7,454 nt of DNA, from NCBI GenBank assembly GCA_014762485.1, contig JABURU010000270.1, forward strand, positions 1 to 7,454, in the 5' to 3' direction. Below are positions 1 to 5,717 of this stretch, piece after piece. Every line of letters starts with the position of its first letter. Position 1 is the first letter of the stretch. The DNA is from Gammaproteobacteria bacterium (GTDB lineage: Bacteria > Pseudomonadota > Gammaproteobacteria > Thiohalospirales > Thiohalospiraceae). The notes beneath the pieces are model-generated. The model was not told where the DNA came from. It saw only the letters and a program-made list of their open reading frames with translations, and did no database searches. The position numbers were made by a program, and so were the translations under genes.

Positions 1-69
1 CGCGACGGCAAAGAGGACAGTGATGGTGTATTTTTCAAATAGATCTATAAAGCGATTAAAAGCAGACAT
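1..69 (-). CDS. dctQ: TRAP transporter small permease DctQ, N-terminal fragment
   Basis: Only the first 23 codons are present; the gene runs off the left edge. The peptide begins MSAFNRFIDLFEKYTITVLF, which has the amphipathic start and first hydrophobic stretch typical of DctQ, the four-helix small membrane subunit of tripartite (TRAP) carboxylate transporters. In the family, DctQ joins DctM in the inner membrane to take substrate from the periplasmic protein DctP using a sodium gradient. It lies 80 bases downstream of dctP on the same strand, the usual P-Q-M order. I see no strong Shine-Dalgarno sequence before the ATG, so translation may be weak or depend on the hairpin in the gap. The identification rests on position plus a short peptide; dctM is expected outside the window. 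Confidence 0.75.
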   Translation of the reverse strand, partial: MSAFNRFIDLFEKYTITVLFAVA

Positions 70-93
70 AATTCTATCAACTTAAATGCAGGA

Positions 94-122
94 AGCCTGC
101 CGAGTATCATCCCAGACAGGCT
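94..122 (-). promoter_or_regulatory. Hairpin between dctP and dctQ
   Basis: Read on the transcribed minus strand, AGCCTGTC (122-115) pairs with GGCAGGCT (101-94) over 8 bp, including one G-T wobble, around a 13-base loop. It starts 28 bases after the dctP stop and ends 25 bases before the dctQ start. No T-run follows, so it does not look like a full intrinsic terminator. Stem-loops here are known in other TRAP operons and are thought to stabilise the dctP message or cut read-through, so that the binding protein is made in excess over the membrane subunits. That role is inferred here. Confidence 0.55.
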
Positions 123-149
123 CCCAGGGGTTTCAATTATGAAACGAAA

Positions 150-1157
150 TTAACGACCCAGCAGTTTATTTACGTCGTCAATCAGGTCACCGCCAATTTC
201 ATTGCGGAACTCTGCCCAAACAGGAGCAGTAGCTTTACGCCATGCTGCACGTTGTGCGTTGGTCATGTCGACAACCTTGGCATACTTGCTGTTTTCGATC
301 TTTTTACGATCACCTGTGTCGGCTGCAGCCGCAAAACGACGGTTGGCCGCGGTGGCTTCTTCCAGTGCTGCCGCTACCTGCTTGCGGATATCTGCTGGCA
401 GGTTGCCCCAGAACTCATCACTCACGACAACCAGGTAACCGAGGTAAGAGTGATTGGATACAGAGATGTAATCCTGTACTTCGTGGAACTTCTTCGAGTA
501 AACGTTAGACCAGGCGTTTTCCTGACCATCTACAACACCCTGTCCTAGCGCGGTGTACACCTCTTTGAAAGGAAGCTTCTGAGGAGTACCGCCCAGGTTC
601 TTGATCATTGATGCGGCGATGTTAGAAGACTGGATACGGAACTTCATACCGTTAAAGTCGGCAGGTGGATTCATCAGTGGCTTGTCACCCTTGATAGAGA
701 AGACCTTCATGCCGTTATCCCAAACTGTCAGGGCGCGCAGGCCTTTCTTGTCCAGTCCGGCCGCCATACGATCCATCAAAGGAGAGTCGACTACCTTGTG
801 TACATCATTGATGTCATTAAACAGGTAAGGTAGGTCGAAAGTTTGCAGGGTCTTGGAGAACTTCACAAACTTTGACAGGCTGGGCGCTGCCATCAGGCCG
901 GTGGTCTTACTGCTGCTTAGGCGCATGGCTTCCAGTACCTTGTTATCGTTATACAGCTGAGAGTTAGGGAACACTTCAACCTTTACACGACCATTGGTTT
1001 TCTTGTCTACCAGGTCGGCAAACAGTACCGCTGCTTTACCCTTAGGGGTGCCAGGTGCAACTACGTGTGAAAATTTAATCGTGTAATCCGCGGCCTGGGC
1101 TTGCATACCAGCCAGGGCCAGGGGAACTAACAGTAAGGCGCGAAACAGAGTTTTCAT
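150..1157 (-). CDS. dctP: TRAP transporter solute-binding protein DctP
   Basis: A 335-residue periplasmic binding protein of the DctP family, which captures organic acids (classically C4-dicarboxylates) and hands them to DctQ-DctM. A Sec signal peptide is clear: charged start (K2, R6), hydrophobic core, and cleavage likely after AQA (residues 20-22). Family landmarks follow: the FSHVVAPGTPKGKAA start of the mature domain, FPNSQLYND (63-71), the signature GMKFRIQSS (170-178) with R174 at the position that normally salt-bridges the substrate carboxylate, and GVVDGQEN (207-214) in the second lobe. Length is normal for the family. The ATG is well placed behind AAGGAG (1171-1166), 8 bases away. 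The exact substrate cannot be told from sequence; the retained arginine argues for a carboxylate. It is followed by dctQ on the same strand. Confidence 0.93.
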   Translation of the reverse strand: MKTLFRALLLVPLALAGMQAQAADYTIKFSHVVAPGTPKGKAAVLFADLVDKKTNGRVKVEVFPNSQLYNDNKVLEAMRLSSSKTTGLMAAPSLSKFVKFSKTLQTFDLPYLFNDINDVHKVVDSPLMDRMAAGLDKKGLRALTVWDNGMKVFSIKGDKPLMNPPADFNGMKFRIQSSNIAASMIKNLGGTPQKLPFKEVYTALGQGVVDGQENAWSNVYSKKFHEVQDYISVSNHSYLGYLVVVSDEFWGNLPADIRKQVAAALEEATAANRRFAAAADTGDRKKIENSKYAKVVDMTNAQRAAWRKATAPVWAEFRNEIGGDLIDDVNKLLGR

Positions 1158-1165
1158 AACGCCAT

Positions 1166-1171
1166 CTCCTT
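1166..1171 (-). promoter_or_regulatory. Ribosome binding site of dctP
   Basis: AAGGAG on the minus strand lies 8 bases before the ATG. It is the best-matched Shine-Dalgarno in the window with standard spacing, it fixes the dctP start, and it fits high production of the binding protein compared with dctQ, which has no clear site. Confidence 0.8.
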
Positions 1172-1224
1172 CATGTGATGTTAATTGAGGTTACGCTACT
1201 TAAATGTAGTCTTAACCGTTTATA

Positions 1225-1243
1225 GTTTTTGTTAGTCAAAAAC
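1225..1243. promoter_or_regulatory. Inverted repeat upstream of dctP, candidate operator
   Basis: GTTTTTG (1225-1231) and CAAAAAC (1237-1243) form a perfect 7-bp inverted repeat with a 5-base spacer, 68 bases upstream of the dctP ATG. On the minus strand it contains TTGACT, which resembles a -35 box, and is followed by TATAAA, but the two are too close together for a normal sigma-70 promoter. Size and symmetry suit a dimeric repressor or activator (GntR- or LacI-like in size). No regulator gene is visible in the window, so its function is inferred from symmetry and position alone. Confidence 0.4.
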
Positions 1244-1252
1244 AGTCCTTTA

Positions 1253-1389
1253 ACTTTAGCAAGGCCCCCTGATATTGCCAACGCCAGAAACCAATGGCAA
1301 AGCACCACCTGATGCGCGTTTGCATAATGTGCAAATGAAAATAGAGGTTATACGGCAGGGCTAGTTCGTATATTCAGGATTGCTAAAGT
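1253..1389. repeat. Long-range inverted repeat flanking the dctP upstream region
   Basis: ACTTTAGCAA (1253-1262) and TTGCTAAAGT (1380-1389) are perfect 10-bp reverse complements 117 bases apart. They enclose two further symmetric sites, TTGCCA-14-TGGCAA (1275-1300) and TTTGCA-5-TGCAAA (1319-1335). The right arm lies just beyond the YlqF stop codon. Possible readings are paired binding sites for a looping regulator, the ends of a small MITE-like element, or chance. The flanking bases do not show a convincing target-site duplication, which weakens the mobile-element reading. Confidence 0.35.
1319..1335. promoter_or_regulatory. TTTGCA-N5-TGCAAA palindrome, candidate activator site
   Basis: A perfect 6-bp inverted repeat with a 5-base spacer, 162 bases upstream of the dctP ATG. 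Spacing and the TGCA core recall enhancer sites bound by NtrC/DctD-type activators, but I searched the minus strand between here and dctP and found no matching -24/-12 (GG-N10-GC) promoter. It could equally serve another dimeric regulator or mark the end of the YlqF transcript, which has no other visible terminator. Confidence 0.3.
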
Positions 1390-1398
1390 AGATATGGA

Positions 1399-2310
1399 CT
1401 ATTTCTTTTTTCGGCGTGTTTTACGTGCGTCTTTTTTTTCTTCTTTTAATGCCTGCTGTATGGCGACCTGTTTTTCTTCATTATCACGCATCTCGGGAGA
1501 CTCGAAAGTGATGCGGCCCAGGGTACCGGCACGTAGCTCATTAATAAACAGCATGGAGACTTTATTTAAATCGACCCGGTTGCCGCCACGTAAACAACCG
1601 CGTTTTCGACCGATGGCTTCAAGCAGTTCCAGTTCGGTTTCAGGTAGTTCATCCAGCTCGTAACGTTGCTTGAGTAATTGTGGATAAGCGGAGAGTAAAA
1701 ATTCAGCGGCGTAGAAGGCGATGTCTTCGTATTCCATTGCGGTGTCTTTAATTGCACCTGTTACCCCCAGGCGATAACTACTGTGTTCATTTTCCACCTT
1801 GGGCCATAACACGCCGGGTGTATCCAGCAGGTAGAGGTTATCTTCCAGCTTGATGCGCTGCTGGCCTTTTGTCACGGCCGGTTCATTTCCGGTTTTTGCG
1901 ATCGTGCGTCCGGTGAGCTGGTTGATTAGGGTGGATTTTCCAACATTTGGAATGCCAGTGATCATTGCCTGGATTAACTTGCCCTGTTTTTGCGGTACCA
2001 GCTTGTGAATTAGCTCGACAATACGGTGCAGTTTTTCCGGTTGATCAATGCTGATGGCCAGGGTTTTAACGCCGCGTTCCTGTTCCAGTATTTCTTGCCA
2101 CTGCTGCGTGCGTTCGGGATCGGCCAGGTCACTTTTGCTTAACAGCTTGATGCAGGGCTTGTCGCCTCTGAGTTTGGCCAACATCGGGTTTTCACTGCTA
2201 TAGGGAATGCGCGCATCCAGTATTTCAATAAACAGGTCGACCTTGGGCAGGGCCTCTTTAATCTCTTTGCTGGCCTTGTGCATGTGGCCGGGGTACCAGT
2301 GGATCGCCAT
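1399..2310 (-). CDS. ylqF: Ribosome biogenesis GTPase YlqF/RbgA
   Basis: A 303-residue circularly permuted GTPase of the YlqF/RbgA family, cytosolic factors that act in late assembly of the 50S subunit. Motifs come in the permuted order: G4 as SKSD (58-61), G5 around AIS (85-87), the P-loop GIPNVGKST (119-127), the G2 threonine in AVTKG (145-149, T147), and G3 DTPG (163-166). The C-terminal helical domain carries the family's ending with ELRAGTLGRITFE (258-270), then a strongly basic tail rich in K and R, suited to rRNA contact. G4 has Ser where Asn is usual. I chose ATG 2310 because the protein then begins MAIHWYPGHMHKA, the family's standard start. A GTG further up (2367) would add 19 atypical residues. 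Neither start has a strong Shine-Dalgarno. TAAAAT, 28 bases upstream of the ATG, could be a -10 box and would put the GTG outside the transcript. Confidence 0.93.
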   Translation of the reverse strand: MAIHWYPGHMHKASKEIKEALPKVDLFIEILDARIPYSSENPMLAKLRGDKPCIKLLSKSDLADPERTQQWQEILEQERGVKTLAISIDQPEKLHRIVELIHKLVPQKQGKLIQAMITGIPNVGKSTLINQLTGRTIAKTGNEPAVTKGQQRIKLEDNLYLLDTPGVLWPKVENEHSSYRLGVTGAIKDTAMEYEDIAFYAAEFLLSAYPQLLKQRYELDELPETELELLEAIGRKRGCLRGGNRVDLNKVSMLFINELRAGTLGRITFESPEMRDNEEKQVAIQQALKEEKKDARKTRRKKK

Positions 2311-2455
2311 AACATTATTCAAATTAGGGAAAAGCGTTATTTTATCCCATGGAGCGATGAACAGCACGAGATCAATTTTGTTGTGTAAGACAGCCAGAAA
2401 TAGTGACTTGAATCGATAATGCGGTGAATAGTTTTTAAATATCTACCGGCGCATA

Positions 2456-2495
2456 TTCCTACCGAAATAATAAGGATTATGATGTCTGGTAGGAA
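2456..2495 (+). promoter_or_regulatory. Hairpin covering the kinase ribosome binding site
   Basis: TTCCTACC (2456-2463) and GGTAGGAA (2488-2495) are perfect 8-bp reverse complements around a 24-base AT-rich loop. The right arm contains the AGGA of the only good Shine-Dalgarno (2491-2498) for the kinase starting at 2502, so folding would hide the ribosome binding site. A second CTACC at 2443-2447 could compete for the same arm. This is the geometry of a translational switch such as an RNA thermometer or an sRNA/protein target, though no ligand domain is recognisable. Regulation is inferred. Confidence 0.45.
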
Positions 2496-2501
2496 AAGAG
2501 T

Positions 2502-3959
2502 ATGCAAAATTCATTTAACTCAAAAATATGGATCTGGGGCGGTTTTATATTAGCCGTCTCCCTCATTGCTGTTGTTATGGCGATGGGCTTGAATATGATC
2601 GATAGGGGTATTCATGAGCAAGAGCGGGTTAGTTATACAAATGCGACTAAATCCGAGTTACTGACAGAAATGCGTGCCGCTGTCAGAGAGCGGAATATCA
2701 GCCTGCAACGGATGCTGACGATGCAAACCGATGAAGAATTAGAACGTGAGTGGGAGCGCATTGGAAAGTTTGGCGGTGTGTTTGCATTTGCGCGCGAGCA
2801 GTATATCGTGATGAATACTACAGCGAAAGAATTGACGTTGATGGCGCAACAGGCGGATATTTCGAATCGCATCGGTCCACTGCAAAATCGTGTTGCCGAA
2901 TTATTACTCTTTGGTGAAAAATCACAGGCATCTTCAGTGCTAGTGAATGATGTTATTCCTGAGCAGGAAAAAGTTTTTGATCTCTTATCAGAATTACTCA
3001 AACTACAAAAAACAAATGCCAGACAGGCAGCACTAAAGGCAGAAGATGACTTTCACCTGCTCGTATCATCAATAATAACAATGGGATTATTACTATTAAT
3101 CACCACCTCCATCATTATCTATTTTATTACTGAGCGTATTTCCCGTAGTGAAATGGAATTAAAAGAGCACCGAGATCACCTGGAAGATCTGGTGCATGAG
3201 AGAACGGAAGATCTGGAACAGGCGCTAGATCTGGCCGAGCAGGCCAACATGGCGAAAACTGAGTTTGTCTCCACCGTCAGTCATGAGTTACGTACACCGC
3301 TTACATCGATTATAGGCTCACTGAGCCTGGTGGTATCGGAAAAAGTTGGCGCTATTGGTCAGAAGAATAAAGACTTACTGGCGCTAGCAGAGAATAATGC
3401 TCGGCGACTGAGCTTGTTAATAAATGATATTCTCGATATTCAAAAGATAGAATCGGGCAAGATGGAATATGAGTTTAAAGATATTTCCTTACGCGCATTG
3501 GTAAATCAGGTGATTACCGATGTTCAGCCTTATGCAGATAAGTTCCAGGTTGCTGTAAAGCCGTGTATAGATGATCAAGAAATACATATATTGGGTGACT
3601 ATGCGAGGTTAACACAGGTACTAAATAACCTTATCTCCAACGCGATCAAGTTTTCACCCCAGTATGATCTTGTTGAAATAGAGGTGATTGATGAAATGGA
3701 AAAGGTTCATGTTCAGGTCAGGGATCATGGCCCTGGCATCCCTGCAGAATACCGCCAGAGTGTGTTTGATAAATTCACCCAGGTAGACTCCTCCGATACT
3801 CGGGCACATGGCGGAACCGGTCTGGGCCTGAGTATATCGAAGGCCATCATCGAGGTGCATCATGGTGAGATCGGTGTGCTACCCAATGAGGAGAAAGGCA
3901 GTATCTTTTATGTCGAGCTGCCAAAGTTCTATAATCCGGAGCAGGTCACTCTGCATTGA
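2502..3959 (+). CDS. Orphan membrane sensor histidine kinase
   Basis: A 485-residue inner-membrane histidine kinase. TM1 spans about 9-30; a helical periplasmic domain of about 155 residues, like the four-helix bundles of chemoreceptors, follows; TM2 spans about 187-209. There is no HAMP domain. A charged coiled coil (about 212-250) links TM2 directly to the dimerisation domain with H-box SHELRTP (260-266; phospho-acceptor H261). The ATPase domain is complete: N-box with N376 and N380, G1 DHGPGIP (408-414), F-box VFDKF (421-425) and G2 GGTGLGLS (437-444). It should therefore be catalytically active. There is no receiver or Hpt domain and no response regulator next door, so its partner is unknown. 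The ATG follows AGGAAAAG (2491-2498). It is read divergently from ylqF and lies 72 bases before yaaA on the same strand. The signal sensed cannot be told. Confidence 0.92.
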   Translation: MQNSFNSKIWIWGGFILAVSLIAVVMAMGLNMIDRGIHEQERVSYTNATKSELLTEMRAAVRERNISLQRMLTMQTDEELEREWERIGKFGGVFAFAREQYIVMNTTAKELTLMAQQADISNRIGPLQNRVAELLLFGEKSQASSVLVNDVIPEQEKVFDLLSELLKLQKTNARQAALKAEDDFHLLVSSIITMGLLLLITTSIIIYFITERISRSEMELKEHRDHLEDLVHERTEDLEQALDLAEQANMAKTEFVSTVSHELRTPLTSIIGSLSLVVSEKVGAIGQKNKDLLALAENNARRLSLLINDILDIQKIESGKMEYEFKDISLRALVNQVITDVQPYADKFQVAVKPCIDDQEIHILGDYARLTQVLNNLISNAIKFSPQYDLVEIEVIDEMEKVHVQVRDHGPGIPAEYRQSVFDKFTQVDSSDTRAHGGTGLGLSISKAIIEVHHGEIGVLPNEEKGSIFYVELPKFYNPEQVTLH

Positions 3960-3966
3960 TACTTTA

Positions 3967-3980
3967 GCCTGTTTCCAGGC
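3967..3980 (+). other. Small hairpin between kinase gene and yaaA
   Basis: GCCTG (3967-3971) and CAGGC (3976-3980) form a 5-bp stem with a 4-base loop just after the kinase stop, followed by AT-rich sequence without a proper T-run. It may be a weak terminator or a message-stabilising end. Downstream, TAAAAT at 4009-4014 could be a -10 box for yaaA, but no good -35 box accompanies it. Whether yaaA is co-transcribed with the kinase remains open. Confidence 0.3.
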
Positions 3981-4031
3981 GACAATATTTGGTAACCTCC
4001 TGAGTGTGTAAAATCAGCCTGTAGATAGATC

Positions 4032-4808
4032 ATGTTATTAGTTATTTCCCCTGCTAAGACCCTGGATTACGACACCCCACCAAAAACCAAAATCCATACA
4101 CAACCCGACTACCTGGATGATTCACAGCAACTGATTAACCGTGCACGCAAATATTCCGCGCTGGATATTGCCGAGATCATGGCGGTAAGCATGAAGATTG
4201 CTGAGCTAAACTTTGAACGTTTTGCCAACTGGGCGACACCGTTTTCCCCCGATAATGCCAAGCAGGCGGCATTGGCATTTAAAGGTGATGTATATACCGG
4301 CCTGGATGCAGAAAGCTTTAAGGCCGATGATTTCAAGTTTGCGCAAAAGCACCTGCGTATTTTGTCTGGTTTATATGGGCTGTTACGCCCGCTGGACCTG
4401 ATGCAACCCTATCGCCTGGAAATGGGGCGTAAGATCGACACCGACCGAGGTAAAAATCTCTATGAATTCTGGGGTGAGACCATCACCGATGGCATCAACC
4501 AGCAATTGAAGAAATTAAAGTCGGATGTACTGGTTAATCTGGCATCCAATGAATATTTTAAATCGGTAAAACCCAAGACCTTGAATGGTGAGATCATCAC
4601 GCCGGAATTTAAGGACTGGAAAAACGGTGATTACAAGATGATGGGGGTTTATGCGAAGAAGGCACGTGGGCAGTTAAGTCGCTTCGTAATCCAGAACCGG
4701 ATCAGTGAACCGGAAGCGATGAAAGAGTTTAATGTCGACGGTTACAAGTTTAACCAGCAGCTGAGTACGGATAAGAAGTGGGTGTTTACCCGTAAACAGG
4801 CAGCCTGA
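4032..4808 (+). CDS. yaaA: Peroxide stress protein YaaA (UPF0246/DUF328)
   Basis: A 258-residue cytosolic protein of the YaaA family. In E. coli, YaaA is induced by OxyR during hydrogen peroxide stress and limits damage by lowering free intracellular iron; it also binds DNA. All family blocks are present: ISPAKTLDY (5-13), LSGLYGLLRPLDLMQPYRLEMG (111-132), the ASNEYFKSV block (171-179), KKARGQLSRF (209-218) and the terminal WVFTR (250-254). Length matches the E. coli protein closely. The ATG gives the exact family start, MLLVISPAKT, although no strong Shine-Dalgarno precedes it. I did not see an OxyR-like site in the 72-base gap upstream. Its 3' end is built into a terminator hairpin, and the next gene converges on it. 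Peroxide or iron function here is transferred from the family. Confidence 0.95.
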   Translation: MLLVISPAKTLDYDTPPKTKIHTQPDYLDDSQQLINRARKYSALDIAEIMAVSMKIAELNFERFANWATPFSPDNAKQAALAFKGDVYTGLDAESFKADDFKFAQKHLRILSGLYGLLRPLDLMQPYRLEMGRKIDTDRGKNLYEFWGETITDGINQQLKKLKSDVLVNLASNEYFKSVKPKTLNGEIITPEFKDWKNGDYKMMGVYAKKARGQLSRFVIQNRISEPEAMKEFNVDGYKFNQQLSTDKKWVFTRKQAA

Positions 4809-4822
4809 TAGCTGCCTGTTTA
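4793..4822. terminator. Bidirectional terminator overlapping the end of yaaA
   Basis: TAAACAGGCAGC (4793-4804) and GCTGCCTGTTTA (4811-4822) form a perfect 12-bp stem with a 6-base loop. The yaaA stop codon (4806-4808) lies in the loop, so the left arm is coding sequence. Because the outer stem is TAAA/TTTA, either strand ends in a short U-rich tail, and the hairpin lies 10 bases past the stop of the convergent DUF3581 gene. It can therefore serve both genes. The T-run is short (3), so efficiency is uncertain. Confidence 0.75.
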
Positions 4823-4832
4823 GTGCGGATGC

Positions 4833-5549
4833 TTAGGCCGCCCTGGATTGATAGGCCTGCTTGCGTGCGTTATAGCTGGCAACCAGCTCATCGATCTGGA
4901 CCTGATCGTATTCACGTAAACCGCTTAATACGATGGTCTTCTTGCCGTGACCAACCACCTCTCCAGATTCCGTGATGTTGAATTTCAGGCTGGCGCTACC
5001 ACGCTTGCCATTTACCTCCAGCGTGGAATCCGAGGCCTCCAGAACCGGGTTGCTGATATCCAGGGTATCCAGTTCGATGGCCATGTTTTGATAAACCACC
5101 AGTGGACGCGCCGGATTGATCATCACACCCTGCTCTTTCATTAACGGCACCAGGATGTGTGGGAAGGTTTGGCCTGAAAACGCCACGTAGCTTTTCGCCA
5201 GGTTAGCGATCAGTGCCTGGTCGTGTGAGATCTCACCTTCTCGCTCTACACTGAGATATTCCTTGTCATTTTCGTCCTTAATGGTCAGTAGCGCTGCGTT
5301 AGAAGCGGTGAAGTCCAGCTTGATGCCGTCGGTGACCATGCCGGAGAAGGTAAAACACATTTTTTTACTTAAACCATGCTGGCTTAATACCGTGGCGAAC
5401 AGCAAATCACCGGGCACGCAAAACATCTTGGCATCGACATCGTGGATAAGGTTGAAATCCCCGGCGACTTCCTTGGCAAAATCACTGGCCTGCTGACGGC
5501 TGTAGTGGATCTGGTCAGCTTGTTTGGAAAAAAAGGACTCTAATAGCAT
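4833..5549 (-). CDS. DUF3581 family protein with a MaoC-like motif
   Basis: A 238-residue protein without signal peptide or membrane segment, matching my memory of the DUF3581 family of gammaproteobacteria, whose function is not established. Near the N-terminus, FAKEVAGDFNLIHD (24-37) closely resembles the hot-dog-fold hydratase motif of MaoC/PhaJ proteins (GDxNPxH), with D31 and H36 at the catalytic Asp and His positions; Leu replaces the usual Pro. The remainder (about 160-210) has alternating hydrophobic strands that could be a second hot-dog half. Acting on a CoA or ACP thioester is therefore a reasonable but unproved guess. I chose ATG 5549; a TTG at 5570 is possible. TATCAT (5586-5581) would make a -10 box whose transcript begins near 5575, favouring the ATG. 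Convergent with yaaA and divergent from the DUF411 gene. Confidence 0.8.
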   Translation of the reverse strand: MLLESFFSKQADQIHYSRQQASDFAKEVAGDFNLIHDVDAKMFCVPGDLLFATVLSQHGLSKKMCFTFSGMVTDGIKLDFTASNAALLTIKDENDKEYLSVEREGEISHDQALIANLAKSYVAFSGQTFPHILVPLMKEQGVMINPARPLVVYQNMAIELDTLDISNPVLEASDSTLEVNGKRGSASLKFNITESGEVVGHGKKTIVLSGLREYDQVQIDELVASYNARKQAYQSRAA

Positions 5550-5705
5550 GGTATTTTGACCGTCTAACAAAAACCGCCGTATGATAGCAGGTTTTAGCTG
5601 TTTTTGTATTGTGAAAATTGTCTCAGTTTAAGTGAATTATTCAACACGGACAGGAGCAATGGCGATGCAGGTTTGAGTGTGTCAGAATGCGAAAAAAAGA
5701 CTATA

Positions 5706-5710
5706 GAGGA
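5706..5710 (+). promoter_or_regulatory. Ribosome binding site fixing the DUF411 start
   Basis: GAGGA lies 7 bases before ATG 5718 and decides this start. The in-frame ATG at 5604 has no such site and would place 38 polar residues ahead of a signal peptide, which would spoil it. Confidence 0.7.
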
Positions 5711-5717
5711 TGGAATT

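Noticed and set aside
1221..1243. TTGACT plus TATAAA as a sigma-70 promoter of dctP
   Set aside because: The two boxes are only 9 bases apart, far below the usual 16-18.
1158..1340. Sigma-54 promoter for the dctP operon, as known for some dicarboxylate transport genes
   Set aside because: No GG-N10-GC (-24/-12) pair on the minus strand; the nearest matches have spacing of 9 or 12.
1253..1389. A definite MITE or insertion sequence between ylqF and dctP
   Set aside because: The 10-bp terminal repeats exist, but no target-site duplication is convincing and a second copy cannot be sought; kept only as a finding.
1394..1663. Serine-rich 89-codon plus-strand frame opposite the end of ylqF
   Set aside because: The Ser/Phe/Arg runs are the complement of Lys/Glu-rich codons in the ylqF tail; not a gene.
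2633..3001. 122-codon open frame antisense to the kinase gene
   Set aside because: It lies wholly inside the kinase sensor region; composition is low-complexity (Ser/Asn-rich), it has no domain, and it is a shadow of the real gene.
3185..3234. AGATCTGG repeated three times within the kinase gene
   Set aside because: All copies are in frame and encode similar Asp-Leu-containing coiled-coil turns; coding repetition explains them.
5604..5717. N-terminal extension of the DUF411 protein from ATG 5604
   Set aside because: It would put 38 polar residues ahead of a clear signal peptide and lacks a ribosome binding site, whereas ATG 5718 has one.
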